From Hirschia sp. (GTDB lineage Bacteria > Pseudomonadota > Alphaproteobacteria > Caulobacterales > Hyphomonadaceae), in assembly GCA_002709235.1 (NCBI GenBank), contig PAQI01000002.1, positions 62,001 through 126,000 of the forward strand: a DNA stretch of 64,000 bases, given 5' to 3'. Shown piece after piece: positions 42,783-51,697 of this stretch. How positions within the stretch are numbered: the first letter of the stretch is position 1; each line of letters opens with the position of its first letter. Below the pieces are notes generated by a model. That model had not been told where the DNA came from. It made no database searches and worked only from the letters and a program-made list of their open reading frames with translations. The position numbers and the translations under genes are program-made.

Positions 42783-42843
42783 GAAAGATATTGCTTTTTA
42801 AATCCAGCCCCTCAGATTAAAGAAAGTATATGCTTTTATAAAT
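42783..42843. promoter_or_regulatory. Direct-repeat operator candidate in a divergent promoter
   Basis: Two 21-22 bp direct repeats, GAAAGATATTGCTTTTTAAAT (42783-42803) and a GAAAGTATATGCTTTT-ATAAAT copy (42822-42843), lie between the regulator and VOC genes. Each holds an AAAG-N6-CTTT near-palindrome. This suits two dimers of the adjacent HTH regulator. (First copy is quoted as GAAAGATATTGC then TTTTTAAAT.). Confidence 0.5.
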
Positions 42844-42854
42844 GGAGATACATC

Positions 42855-43307
42855 ATGAGGCTGGAACACGTAAATCTCGTCGTGGCGGACATTGAACCCA
42901 CATTGGCTTTCCTTCAGGCGGCGTTTCCGGACTGGAGCGTACGCGGCAGGGGCACGGGAGACTGGTATGGCAAGCCCAGCAAATGGGTCCATTTCGGAAA
43001 TGGTCGCAGTTATATGACGCTGAACGATCATGGCGAAGGCCAGATCCGGCAATTGGCGGGCCACCTTCCTGGACTGGCTCATATGGGGTTCGAGACCGGA
43101 AATCTTGACGAGCTGAGAGCGCGCCTGTCGGCTGCGGGGTTCGAGCCGCGCATGCTGGCGGACCCTGATACGGATCATCGCCGCCGGATCTATTATGTCG
43201 AGCCTGCCGGGTTCGAGTTCGAGTTTGTGGAATACAGCTCCGATCTTGATGTGGTGCGAAATGAGTATGTGCCCGTGGGCGCGTATGAGTCTGTCGCTGT
43301 GGTGTGA
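42855..43307 (+). CDS. VOC family protein divergent from HTH regulator
   Basis: The 150-residue vicinal-oxygen-chelate protein opens MRLEHVNLVVADIEPTLAFL with the metal-ligand His at the strand end. It has LAHMGFETGNLDEL and the C-terminal YYVEPAGFEFEFVEY, with a Glu metal ligand. Glyoxalase-like lyases, dioxygenases and drug-binding proteins share this fold; no substrate can be named. ATG at 42855 with GGAG upstream. The divergent Cys-rich regulator suggests it is induced by a metal, redox or Fe-S signal. Confidence 0.82.
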   Translation: MRLEHVNLVVADIEPTLAFLQAAFPDWSVRGRGTGDWYGKPSKWVHFGNGRSYMTLNDHGEGQIRQLAGHLPGLAHMGFETGNLDELRARLSAAGFEPRMLADPDTDHRRRIYYVEPAGFEFEFVEYSSDLDVVRNEYVPVGAYESVAVV

Positions 43308-43371
43308 TCTTTCCACGTTATTTCGGGCAGGTACAACGTAGCTGCGTGTGGGGTTTGGCGCTTGGTCTTGC

Positions 43372-43397
43372 AGGTCCCGCATCAAGTGCGGGATGAC
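43372..43397. repeat. Short palindromic repeat (CCCGCA-TCAAG-TGCGGG), copy 2 of the family
   Basis: AGGTCCCGCATCAAGTGCGG then GATGAC. The arms CCCGCA (43376-43381) and TGCGGG (43387-43392) lead into GGGATGAC (43390-43397), matching one arm of the longer palindromes at 27570 and 43854. It lies in the gap between two VOC genes. Confidence 0.45.
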
Positions 43398-43432
43398 AGC
43401 GGTTCCTGTTTGCAATCCAGTGAGGTGATCTC

Positions 43433-43834
43433 ATGCAACTGAATCAGGTAACAGTTCCCACAATGGATTATGCGTCCTCTATCGCTTTTTATCGGGCATT
43501 GGGGCTGGCGTTGATTGTGGATTCGCCGCCCAATTATGCCCGCTTTCAATGTCCGGCGCGTCCCGATCAGGGCCCGCCGGCAACGTTTTCGATCAGCGCG
43601 CGTGACCACATGTCTACCAGTTCTGATCATCCTGTCTGTTATTTCGAGACGCAGGACATGGATCAGATCGTCGAACATATGCGGGGCCTCGGCTATGACA
43701 TCCTCAAGGAACCAGCTGATTATAGCTGGCGTTGGCGAGAGGCGGATATCATTGATCCCAGCGGCAATGTGATCAGGCTCTACTGGGCGGGGGAGGATCG
43801 CCGTTTTCCGCCCTGGCGTGTGAAACAGGGGTGA
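43433..43834 (+). CDS. VOC family protein
   Basis: The 133-residue single-module VOC protein starts LNQVTVPTMDYASSIAFYRALG and ends EADIIDPSGNVIRLYWAGEDRRFPPWRV. The IDPSGNVIRLY stretch is the usual C-terminal metal-ligand strand, although the Glu ligand of most enzymes is replaced by Arg or Leu here. It may be an inactive or binding-only member. GTGAGGTGATCTC upstream supplies the ribosome-binding site. It is not obviously part of an operon with the preceding VOC gene because a palindromic repeat lies between. Confidence 0.8.
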   Translation: MQLNQVTVPTMDYASSIAFYRALGLALIVDSPPNYARFQCPARPDQGPPATFSISARDHMSTSSDHPVCYFETQDMDQIVEHMRGLGYDILKEPADYSWRWREADIIDPSGNVIRLYWAGEDRRFPPWRVKQG

Positions 43835-43853
43835 TCCGCTACCGTTCAGGCCA

Positions 43854-43966
43854 CGTCATTCCGGCCAAGCGTAACGCGGATGCAGGAACCTACCTGTGAG
43901 CGTTTGAGAACGTTGGGGTGTGGGTCCCGGCATCTGCGACGCTGTCGCGTCTTGGCCGGGATGACG
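43854..43966. repeat. Long intergenic palindromic repeat, copy 3
   Basis: The left arm CGTCATTCCGGCCAAGCG (43854-43871) mirrors CGTCTTGGCCGGGATGACG (43948-43966). An inner pair CGCGGATGCAGGAACC and GGTCCCGGCATCTGCG also matches with few changes. Overall it is a 113-bp imperfect palindrome in the 288-bp gap before the DUF1272 gene. Confidence 0.65.
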
Positions 43967-44122
43967 AAGGGGGGCGTGCCATCAATGAGAGTCGTCTGGC
44001 CGAGATGGCGGGAAAGTTCGAAACTCCTTCTTGCTGTTCAGCCGCAGATCATAACCCATGCAGGTCTGAGGCGGTTTTCTGGTATGCAGGGCTGACAGAT
44101 TTGATTCCGGGAGTGCTTCACC

Positions 44123-44431
44123 ATGCTACAGCTTCGGCCCAATTGTGAGCTTTGCGATTGTGACCTGCCGCCTCATGATCAACGGGCGCGGATCTGTACC
44201 TATGAATGCACCTTCTGTGTGAGCTGTGTGGAGGAGGTGTTGAAGAATGTCTGCCCCAATTGTGCGGGCGGATTTGTGCCGCGTCCGATCCGCCCGAAGA
44301 CGGCACACAGGCCGGGGGTGAGCGTGAAGGATCAGCCGCCCTCAAGGGATCGGGTGCATTCCTCGCGCAGCCGCGAGGAGATCGAGATCTTCAGCATGGA
44401 CCTGAAGGACATCGCGCCGGAAGACAGGTGA
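44123..44431 (+). CDS. DUF1272 Cys-rich (zinc-binding) protein
   Basis: The 102-residue protein has a 50-residue N-terminal domain with nine Cys (positions 8, 11, 13, 25, 29, 32, 35, 44 and 47: CELCDCDL, ICTYECTFCVSCV, NVCPNCAGG), the DUF1272 zinc-ribbon-like pattern. A charged, probably disordered tail follows. Function is unknown; members are small cytosolic proteins. It starts 292 nt after the VOC gene, behind the palindromic repeat, and 95 nt before the next gene. Confidence 0.88.
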   Translation: MLQLRPNCELCDCDLPPHDQRARICTYECTFCVSCVEEVLKNVCPNCAGGFVPRPIRPKTAHRPGVSVKDQPPSRDRVHSSRSREEIEIFSMDLKDIAPEDR

Positions 44432-44525
44432 CGTGAAGACAGGTGAACCTTTAACATTTGTCATCGGAACAATCGGTTCCCCAGCCCCGTTGATGTTGTC
44501 GACAGACATTAATGGGAGAAAACTC

Positions 44526-44819
44526 ATGAAACATTTCGCCACTTACACTGCCGCCGCCGCCCTGGCATTGGGCCTTGGCGCATGTACGACATCCGGCCAC
44601 ACCGAGCGCAATGCCGCAGCGGGTGCAGCTGCCGGCGCTGTTGTCGGTGCGGTGATCGGTAACAATACCGGTAGCGGAAACGCCAAGAAGGGCGCGGCTA
44701 TCGGTGCAGGTGTCGGCGCTGCATCCGGTGCTTCCAAGGGCTGTATTGAAGACCCTGAATGCGACATGCCCGGCGTTGACGATGACGTTTATGAAACCCG
44801 TCCGCGTCGCTATGACTGA
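44526..44819 (+). CDS. Glycine-zipper lipoprotein
   Basis: The 97-residue protein has lipobox LGAC (Cys20). Gly/Ala-rich stretches (about 30-45 and 56-70, GAAAGAVVGAVIG and GAAIGAGVGAASG) form a glycine zipper that can insert in or pack at membranes. The short C-terminal tail has Cys73 and Cys79 (KGCIEDPEC) and is acidic. Similar lipoproteins occur widely in outer membranes, with no settled function. ATG 44526 follows GGGAG. Confidence 0.82.
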   Translation: MKHFATYTAAAALALGLGACTTSGHTERNAAAGAAAGAVVGAVIGNNTGSGNAKKGAAIGAGVGAASGASKGCIEDPECDMPGVDDDVYETRPRRYD

Positions 44820-44878
44820 TCCGGCAACGAATATCTGTCGCCGGGAAGCATAGATAATTCAGAGTATAGATTGGGCGG

Positions 44879-45628
44879 TCAGTCAGATTGTTGTGGCTGA
44901 TCACCTTCAGCAGTGCCAATGGCATGCAATCGTTTTGTTTGCGGTAGGACAACAAGTGCGCCGCGTGGTGAACTTGCTGACACGATGGCCGCTATGCGCC
45001 AACCATCTGACCGCTGAACCAGCACGGGTCCGCCGGAATTTCCCGGTGCAACGGCGCAAGACAATTGCAATAAAAAATCGTTGCGGGCGATTTTCGTGCA
45101 GCCTGTTTGCTCGCTGATGATGTGCGGTCGGTCATGGCGATAGGCGATGATCTGGTATGTGTCTGCGGGCGAGGACTGATCTTCCAGTTGTAGCGGCTTG
45201 ATCAGGTTTGCCGATATCGGTGCAGCCAGTTCCAGAATGGCAAGATCATCTTGAATTGATGTGAGATTAGCGTTTCGGCCTGCATTTTCACATGCAACCA
45301 GAATACGCGCGCCAGTGCTGTGCGCTGCCATGTGGCCTTGCCGGTAGCCTGCGAGGAAATGGATTTCGCCAGGATCAGCAAAATTTCCGCCCGGTCCGCG
45401 CAGGCAATGAGCCGCCGTGATCACCCTGTCGCTGGCGATCAGCGTGCCTGTGCACATGGAGCGGGACTTGTAGCCCGCGATATTGACACGGCCAATGGCG
45501 TTGAATGCGGACTGGTCGGCTGCTGGTAGCATCTGCTGTGCCAAAGTTGGCAAGGTGAATGCGAGCGCGATGTTGCACAGGCCCGCTGCATGGATCAGCG
45601 TATGGACAGGACGAAATTTGCGGGTCAT
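44879..45628 (-). CDS. Exported trypsin-like serine protease coupled to a TIR gene
   Basis: The 249-residue S1 peptidase has a signal peptide (about 1-31) and the intact triad His74 (TAAHC), Asp128 (DDLAILEL) and Ser198 (GNSGGP). Three probable disulfide pairs are visible (Cys59/Cys75 and Cys177/Cys191, with Cys113 extra). It is a compact single-domain protease without a PDZ domain, unlike DegP. Its ATG overlaps the stop of the TIR-MORN gene as ATGA (45625-45628), so the two are translationally coupled. A periplasmic or secreted location is likely. Target unknown. Confidence 0.92.
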   Translation of the reverse strand: MTRKFRPVHTLIHAAGLCNIALAFTLPTLAQQMLPAADQSAFNAIGRVNIAGYKSRSMCTGTLIASDRVITAAHCLRGPGGNFADPGEIHFLAGYRQGHMAAHSTGARILVACENAGRNANLTSIQDDLAILELAAPISANLIKPLQLEDQSSPADTYQIIAYRHDRPHIISEQTGCTKIARNDFLLQLSCAVAPGNSGGPVLVQRSDGWRIAAIVSASSPRGALVVLPQTKRLHAIGTAEGDQPQQSD

Positions 45629-47574
45629 TTTTTCAGGCTTTCGACCAGCCTGCCGTTTTTCCAGCGCCCGGCGGAGTTGACGCGTCCATCGGCGGTCCAG
45701 GAAACGCCGAGGCCGTCGAGCCCGTTATTTTTAAAGTTTCCTTCAAAGCGCCCGCCGTTTTGTAGTGTGTACACACCGAGGCCATTGAGAAACTGATACT
45801 TGAAATGGCCCACCATTGTTGATGCACCGTGATCAATGGTCAGTACGCCATATCCTTCAAATTCTCCTGATTTCCATTCACCCTCGGCAGATACCCTTCC
45901 TGTTCGATTGTTCGGTCCTTCGGCAAACTTCATTACACCCAACCCTTCGGGTTTGCTCTTAGACCATTCGCCCAAGTACTGATCACCTGAAATGAATTCC
46001 ACGATACCGAAGCCGATCAGTTCTGCGGCATTTGTCTCTCCCCAGTATTCGGCAGTTGCAGTTTTTCGATGAACAGTTTCGGCCCGTCCGCTCAGCGCAC
46101 TGGAACGTGCCTTTTCAGCAATTTCGGAAGCTACTCTAGCCTTTTCAGCCGTCATTGTTGCCGATTTTGCCGCAGTGCGGGCGGCTTCCACGACTTCACG
46201 GACATCCGGGTGAAGCCGCTCGAGGGAATAGGGCGCCGGCGTATCAAAGCGCTTGAGCGCAGCGCGGGCCTCGCTGGCGTGGCGACCGGAGGCATAGGCG
46301 GCCAGATAGGATTCATAGGCTGATCTAGTGTCGACGCTTTTGGCGATGGACCAGGCATTGTCGTCGGCCTTGCGCTGGGCGTCTGCGCGGTCTGCTTCCA
46401 GGCGTTTTTTCTCGGCCTCCTGTGCGGCGCGGGTCTGGGCGGTGTCGATCTCGCGCTGGCGTGTGCGCGCGGCCTCGGCGTGAGCTCCATTGGCGTGAGC
46501 GGCGAGGTAGTCGCCATAGGCGTCGAACGTGTCCAGTTTTAAGGCTATTGCCCAGCTGTCATTGTCTTTTTTGAGGGCCTCTGCGGCCTCGTTCTGGCTT
46601 GCATTGTCTGCCCCGTTTGCAGCTGTTTCGGCTGTGGCCGCTTCTTCCAGTGCCTTGATGCGATTGCGGGCCGTGTAGATGAACCTGCCCTTGGGATATT
46701 CGTCCAGATAGGCTGAATAGGCTGACGCCGTGTTTGCACTGGATGCTGCTTGCCAGGCGGCTGCGTCAGCCCTGGTCTGCATGGTGTTGAAAATCACCAG
46801 GCCCACGCCGCCAACGATCAGCATTGCGATGATCATCACCAGCATTTTCAGACCACTATTGCTGCTATCATCCGACGCAGCGCTGGATGATTGCGATTGC
46901 TGGCCCATAAAGCGTGGAGGGGGTGCGGTGGCGGTTTGCGGTTCGGGGCGTGGTGGCGGCGCTGGCGTGGGGGCCGGGGCAGGCGGTGGCGGGGGAGCTG
47001 GCTCTGGCGGGGCAGACAGTTCCGACATCTTCACGGTGATGAAGTCGCGGAAAATGGTGGCGGGGTGGTCCTTGAGGAACTGTGCCCATGCGCCATGGGA
47101 ATTCATCTTGGCTGCGCCCTGAAAGGCGATGATCTCGGCCTTCTGGCTGGCCGATTGCGACGGGGCAGCCCCCATGATAGCGGGCTTTCCGGTCTTGTTC
47201 TGGACCGAATTGAGCAGGCGTTGCAGGCCGGGGTGCAGCACTTCGCCGTTCCAGCCTGACAGGTCGTCCATGTGGGATTCGTCAAAACCCAGTGGCAGGT
47301 GGCAGGCCTCCAGCATGGCAGGCAGCAGCTTGTCCTGTCGCTGGGCATAGCTGGCTTCGGATCGCACAAAGGTGGATCTGACTGCCAGCGGGCTCCACAG
47401 CACGATGACCGCCGCGCATTTGTCGATCATCTCGGCGATGACGTCGCGATATTCGTCGCCGGACAGAAGCGCAACGTCCCACCATACGGAATAACCGAAT
47501 TGTTCGAGTACATGGGCCAGCCTTCCAGCCTGCCCGGCCTCCTCGCGCTTGTAAGAGATGAATATGTCGGCCAT
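45625..47574 (-). CDS. TIR - membrane - helical repeat - MORN protein
   Basis: The 649-residue protein has a TIR domain (about 1-130) with the likely NADase Glu73 in VRSEASYAQ. A Pro-rich linker (187-222) leads to one membrane helix (242-263). Three ~40-residue helical repeats follow, each WxxA..YxxYLxxYPxG-like (about 274-305, 341-370 and 408-437), with charged helices between. The C-terminal ~125 residues are MORN-type repeats (GFGIVEFISG, GLGVMKFAEG, GYGVLTIDHG, GLGVYTLQNG, GLGVSWTADG). N-in topology puts the repeats and MORN in the periplasm. Start ATG is canonical and divergent from prfC. It shares ~110 residues of gap-free TIR with the protein at 20346-21398. Role unknown; signalling or defence is possible. 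Confidence 0.9.
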   Translation of the reverse strand: MADIFISYKREEAGQAGRLAHVLEQFGYSVWWDVALLSGDEYRDVIAEMIDKCAAVIVLWSPLAVRSTFVRSEASYAQRQDKLLPAMLEACHLPLGFDESHMDDLSGWNGEVLHPGLQRLLNSVQNKTGKPAIMGAAPSQSASQKAEIIAFQGAAKMNSHGAWAQFLKDHPATIFRDFITVKMSELSAPPEPAPPPPPAPAPTPAPPPRPEPQTATAPPPRFMGQQSQSSSAASDDSSNSGLKMLVMIIAMLIVGGVGLVIFNTMQTRADAAAWQAASSANTASAYSAYLDEYPKGRFIYTARNRIKALEEAATAETAANGADNASQNEAAEALKKDNDSWAIALKLDTFDAYGDYLAAHANGAHAEAARTRQREIDTAQTRAAQEAEKKRLEADRADAQRKADDNAWSIAKSVDTRSAYESYLAAYASGRHASEARAALKRFDTPAPYSLERLHPDVREVVEAARTAAKSATMTAEKARVASEIAEKARSSALSGRAETVHRKTATAEYWGETNAAELIGFGIVEFISGDQYLGEWSKSKPEGLGVMKFAEGPNNRTGRVSAEGEWKSGEFEGYGVLTIDHGASTMVGHFKYQFLNGLGVYTLQNGGRFEGNFKNNGLDGLGVSWTADGRVNSAGRWKNGRLVESLKK

Positions 47575-47724
47575 TTCGTCCCCTCGACGTCATTTTACAT
47601 TCCTAAACCGAACGGCAATGGGAGGGAAGACAGACCGCAGAACTTGTGCCCCTTTGCCCTTCATCGCCAATTACGCTATGCGCTTGGCCCTTGATCTCAT
47701 CGTTCGAACACAAGGCCTCATATC

Positions 47725-49329
47725 ATGGCGCTCAGCCCTGCAGAGGAAGCGTCCCGCCGACGGACCTTCGCCATTATCTCTCACCCGGATGCGGGCAAGA
47801 CCACGCTGACGGAAAACCTGCTGCTGACCGGTGGTGCGATCCGTCTGGCGGGGCAGGTGAAGGCGCGTGGAGAACGTCGGCGCACGACATCCGACTGGAT
47901 GAAGATCGAGCAGGACCGTGGGATCTCGGTGGCGTCATCCGTGATGACATTCGAATATGAGAATCTGGTGTTCAACCTGCTGGATACGCCGGGCCACGAG
48001 GATTTTTCCGAGGACACATATCGCACGCTGACGGCGGCGGACGCGGCGGTGATGGTGCTGGACGCGGCAAAGGGGATCGAGCCGCAGACGCTGAAGCTGT
48101 TCGAGGTGTGTCGCCTGCGTGACATTCCGATCGTGACCTTCATCAACAAGATGGACCGTGAGGCTGTGGACCCGTTCGAGCTGCTGGACGAGATTCAGGA
48201 CAAGCTGGCACTGGATTGTGCGCCGCTGTTCTGGCCGCAGGGCTCGGGCGACCGGTTCCGGGGGATGGCCGATGTGCGTTCGGGCGAGTTCCTGATGTAT
48301 AAGAAGAAGACGGCTGAAGACGAGATCGATATCGCCGGTGCGCCGCGTACGCCGCTGGATGGCAATGCGATTCACGACCATATGGGCGATGATGAGTTCG
48401 AGGAAATCACCGAGAATGCCGAGATGGCGCGCGAGATGTGCCCGCCATTCGATGAGAAGAGTTTTCTGGAAGGCCATCTGACGCCTGTGGTGTTCGGCAC
48501 GGCGCTGCGCCATTTCGGTGTGCGTGAACTGCTCGACACGCTGACAGCCTATGCACCGCCGCCGCGTCCGCAAAAAGCCGAAGTGAAGGGTGCCGAGACG
48601 ATAATCGAGAATGACTACAAGGAGGTGGCTGGTTTCATCTTCAAGGTTCAGGCGAACATGGACCCGAACCACCGTGACCGGATCGCCTTTCTGAAAATGG
48701 TCTCCGGCAAGTTCAAACGCGGCATGAAGCTGAAAACGACTGCGGGTAAGCAGATCAATGTGGCCAGCCCGGTGATGTTCATGGCGCAGGACCGCGAGAT
48801 TGCAGACGAGGCCTTTGCCGGGGATGTGATCGGTGTGCCCAACCATGGGGCCTTGCGTGTGGGTGACAGCCTGTCGGAATCGGGCGCTGTGCAGTTTGGC
48901 GGTATCCCGAACTTTGCTCCGGAAATATTGCGACGCGCTCGGGTGAAGGATCCGATGAAGGCCAAGCATTTGCGCAAGGCGCTGGAAGGTCTGGCCGAAG
49001 AGGGCGTGACGCAATTGTTCACGCCAGCGCTGGGTGCCGATATGATCGTCGGTGCGGTTGGTGCGCTTCAGATCGATGTGATGGCCGAGCGAGTGTCTGC
49101 GGAAAACAATCTGGAGGTCGCGTTCGAGCAGGGGCTTTACAATGTCGCCCGCTGGATCTCATCGGATGACAAGGCCAAGCTGGAGGCCTTTGTCGAGAAG
49201 AACCGCGTCAATATGGCGACCGATATTGACGGCGCGCCGGTATTCCTGGGCAAGAATGCCTGGGATGTCGGATATGTTGCGGAAAAGAACCCGGATATAC
49301 GCTTCATGAACACGAAAGAGCGCAGCTAG
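47725..49329 (+). CDS. prfC: Peptide chain release factor 3
   Basis: The 534-residue translational GTPase recycles RF1/RF2 after termination. G1 SHPDAGKTTLTE, switch and G3 DTPGHEDFSEDTYR, and G4 NKMDRE match RF3, and the length is close to E. coli RF3 (529). C-terminal domains II and III follow. It is a single gene divergent from the TIR gene. Confidence 0.96.
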   Translation: MALSPAEEASRRRTFAIISHPDAGKTTLTENLLLTGGAIRLAGQVKARGERRRTTSDWMKIEQDRGISVASSVMTFEYENLVFNLLDTPGHEDFSEDTYRTLTAADAAVMVLDAAKGIEPQTLKLFEVCRLRDIPIVTFINKMDREAVDPFELLDEIQDKLALDCAPLFWPQGSGDRFRGMADVRSGEFLMYKKKTAEDEIDIAGAPRTPLDGNAIHDHMGDDEFEEITENAEMAREMCPPFDEKSFLEGHLTPVVFGTALRHFGVRELLDTLTAYAPPPRPQKAEVKGAETIIENDYKEVAGFIFKVQANMDPNHRDRIAFLKMVSGKFKRGMKLKTTAGKQINVASPVMFMAQDREIADEAFAGDVIGVPNHGALRVGDSLSESGAVQFGGIPNFAPEILRRARVKDPMKAKHLRKALEGLAEEGVTQLFTPALGADMIVGAVGALQIDVMAERVSAENNLEVAFEQGLYNVARWISSDDKAKLEAFVEKNRVNMATDIDGAPVFLGKNAWDVGYVAEKNPDIRFMNTKERS

Positions 49330-49386
49330 GTCTTTCGTTCCTGTTGTCCAGTGCTGCTCGCAGCCAAATCGCAGGCGGACTGGGGA

Positions 49387-50085
49387 TCAGGCTTGGCTTT
49401 TCAACAAATCGTCATCAATACGTTGAAACACCACCCATGCGAGGACGAGAAGCCATAAACCGAAGAAGATTGCGGGGATCCAGAACGCCAGAACGCCATT
49501 CCATGCGAGGGGACCTGACTTGAAAACTCCGACCAGAAATCCCGGCAGGAAAAGCATGCCAAACCACAAATTGAGATAGCCCGTCCATCGGGGAAGTATC
49601 GGGCGGGCGCGTTTGTCTCCCAGTGTTGCAATACCCATCGCAAAGGCTTGCAGGCTGGCAGGGAAAGCTGGAATGACGAGCATGATCCATGCAAAATCAT
49701 TGATCAGATAGAGCTCTTCCACTGATCGTTCAGGCCGGAATCCGAGTACAGCGAAGAAAACGCCGGAACAGAAAAACGTTGTCACACCGATTGCCGAAGC
49801 GACAAGCAGGGTCATTGTCCAGGGGCCAACTTCGCCCTCCATGCGCTTGGTCAGCGTTGCCATGGCCGCATAGAACATGACTGAAACAGTGCTGCCGAGC
49901 ATGAGAGCAACAGCCGTCATACGAATCCCGATCACATTGCTGCGATAGAATTCAGCATACCAATCGGCATCAAGCAGGGGTGAGGGTGGCGGGATGAATT
50001 GTGCCAGCGGCCAAAGAGCGACAATCAGCAAAACAGCTGTGGCTGGACCTGCTGAAATGCAGATGCGGATTTGTTTCGTGAGCAT
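49387..50085 (-). CDS. Six-helix membrane protein, unknown
   Basis: The 232-residue protein starts at ATG 50085 with AGGGGGACAT upstream. Six hydrophobic helices lie at about 10-31, 55-78, 88-112, 122-147, 163-185 and 196-218. No motif recognised; the WGYLNLWFGMLFLPGF and FGLWLLVLAWVVF segments have no close family in memory. (The first stretch reads WTGYLNLWFGML.) A transporter or sensory membrane domain is possible. Confidence 0.7.
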   Translation of the reverse strand: MLTKQIRICISAGPATAVLLIVALWPLAQFIPPPSPLLDADWYAEFYRSNVIGIRMTAVALMLGSTVSVMFYAAMATLTKRMEGEVGPWTMTLLVASAIGVTTFFCSGVFFAVLGFRPERSVEELYLINDFAWIMLVIPAFPASLQAFAMGIATLGDKRARPILPRWTGYLNLWFGMLFLPGFLVGVFKSGPLAWNGVLAFWIPAIFFGLWLLVLAWVVFQRIDDDLLKSQA

Positions 50086-50361
50086 TTTTATGTCCCCCTG
50101 TCCCGGCATTCGGCCTGCCTGGTGAGGCACGCTCCGGATCTATTATTTGTTCGTAAGCTTATAATACTCCTGCTTGTGCCGCAATCATACTATGCGAACG
50201 GATGTAATACGCCTCAATGCTTTCGGGCTTTGTTTGGGCAGTGCGACAGGTCTCGACATGATTGAGGTCAAAGCCCCCTTGAACCTGCCGCATTTTCAAG
50301 GTTAGCAGGGGGCTGGCCCCGGGGTGGGCTCGGTTAGACAGGTTTAGAGGGAGGGGATGGG

Positions 50362-51603
50362 ATGAACAATTTCAACCTCGACAACATCGAGATGCCCGAT
50401 TGGGCACGCATGGCATATGCCTATCTTCAGGACATCTGGCATGAGGGCGCTTTCGGGCTGACCTATGGCGATATCATTGTCGCCTCTCTCATCTTGTTGT
50501 TTGCGCTGATCATTCGGGGGATCTTTGCGCGCACAGCAGTCCGCGCGATTTCGCGGGCGGCGGCAGGCACGAAGACCAATCTGGATGACGCACTGGTCAC
50601 GACAATAGCGGCCCCGCTCAAGATGGTACCGATCATTCTGGGTGTCTATTTCGCAGCGCAGGTAATCGCCCTGCCTGAAGGGGCGCAGGTGGTTGTCGAC
50701 AAGGTGCTGCGTTCACTGGTCGCGTTCTCGATCTTCTGGACGCTGAACCGCGCGGTTGGCGCGTTCTCCTTCCTGTTTACAGGGCTACGCGACACGCTGT
50801 CGCCTGCGATTGTCGACTGGCTGGTGAAGGCATTGCAGATGCTGTTCATCCTGATCGGTGCGGCGGCGATCCTGGAGATGTGGGGAATCAGGGTCGGGCC
50901 GATCCTGGCCGGTCTGGGGATCTTTGGTGTGGCTGTGGCACTGGGTGCGCAGGACCTGTTCAAGAACCTGATCTCAGGCATTCTGATCCTGGTAGAAAAA
51001 CGCATGCAGCCGGGCGAGTGGATCAAGGTGGACGGCGTTGTCGAGGGCACGGTTGAGCAGATCAATTTCCGCTCTACACTGGTGCGCCAGTTCGACAAGG
51101 CCCCGGTCTATGTTCCCAATGCCGCGTTTTCAGACAATGCCGTGGTGAACTATTCACGCATGACACACCGCCGGATCAAATGGGTGATCGGTGTGGAATA
51201 TCGCACGACGGTCGAGCAGCTTCGCTATATCCGCGAGGAGATCGAGGCCTATCTCTATACCAGCGATGCAATCGCCAAACCGCCAGACGCCACATTGTTT
51301 GTGCATGTGGATTCGTTCAACAGTAGTTCGATCGACTTCCTGATCTACTGTTTTACCAAGACAACGGCCTGGACAGAGTGGCTCAAGCACAAGGAAGAGT
51401 TTGCCCTGAAGCTTATCGAGATCGTCGAGGCAGCAGGCACAGGGTTCGCCTTTCCGTCTCGTACGCTTTACATGCAGCAGCAGGACGCACCTGAAATCGT
51501 GCACCCGCCGAGCCTGTCGGAGAATGTCACCAAGATGCGTGCACTGAAGGGCCAGAGCAGCGCCGGGCGTAATGCTGGTGCTGAAGATGGCGGAGATGGT
51601 TGA
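50362..51603 (+). CDS. MscS-family mechanosensitive ion channel
   Basis: The 413-residue protein has four to five N-terminal membrane helices. The pore-lining TM3 region ends GLGIFGVAVALGAQDLFKNLISG, and the beta domain begins EKRMQPGEWIKVDGVVEGTVEQINFRSTLVR (short blocks GVAVALGAQDLF and EGTVEQINFRST). Channels of this family open on membrane tension and relieve osmotic downshock. It is larger than E. coli MscS (286), with extra N-terminal helices. A short charged C-terminal tail ends it. Confidence 0.93.
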   Translation: MNNFNLDNIEMPDWARMAYAYLQDIWHEGAFGLTYGDIIVASLILLFALIIRGIFARTAVRAISRAAAGTKTNLDDALVTTIAAPLKMVPIILGVYFAAQVIALPEGAQVVVDKVLRSLVAFSIFWTLNRAVGAFSFLFTGLRDTLSPAIVDWLVKALQMLFILIGAAAILEMWGIRVGPILAGLGIFGVAVALGAQDLFKNLISGILILVEKRMQPGEWIKVDGVVEGTVEQINFRSTLVRQFDKAPVYVPNAAFSDNAVVNYSRMTHRRIKWVIGVEYRTTVEQLRYIREEIEAYLYTSDAIAKPPDATLFVHVDSFNSSSIDFLIYCFTKTTAWTEWLKHKEEFALKLIEIVEAAGTGFAFPSRTLYMQQQDAPEIVHPPSLSENVTKMRALKGQSSAGRNAGAEDGGDG

Positions 51604-51640
51604 TCAACTGATCGACTAGTCGCTGGCCTTGGCTCAATAC

Positions 51641-51675
51641 AAAAAAGATGGCGGAGAATTGCTTCCCCGCCATCC
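51641..51675 (-). terminator. Rho-independent terminator of the second chemoreceptor gene
   Basis: GATGGCGG (51647-51654) and CCGCCATC (51667-51674) pair, followed on the minus strand by TTTTTT (51641-51646). It lies 23 nt after the chemoreceptor stop and also sits 37 nt past the convergent mscS stop. Confidence 0.88.
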
Positions 51676-51697
51676 ATTCAAAATTCAGGCATTGAAA

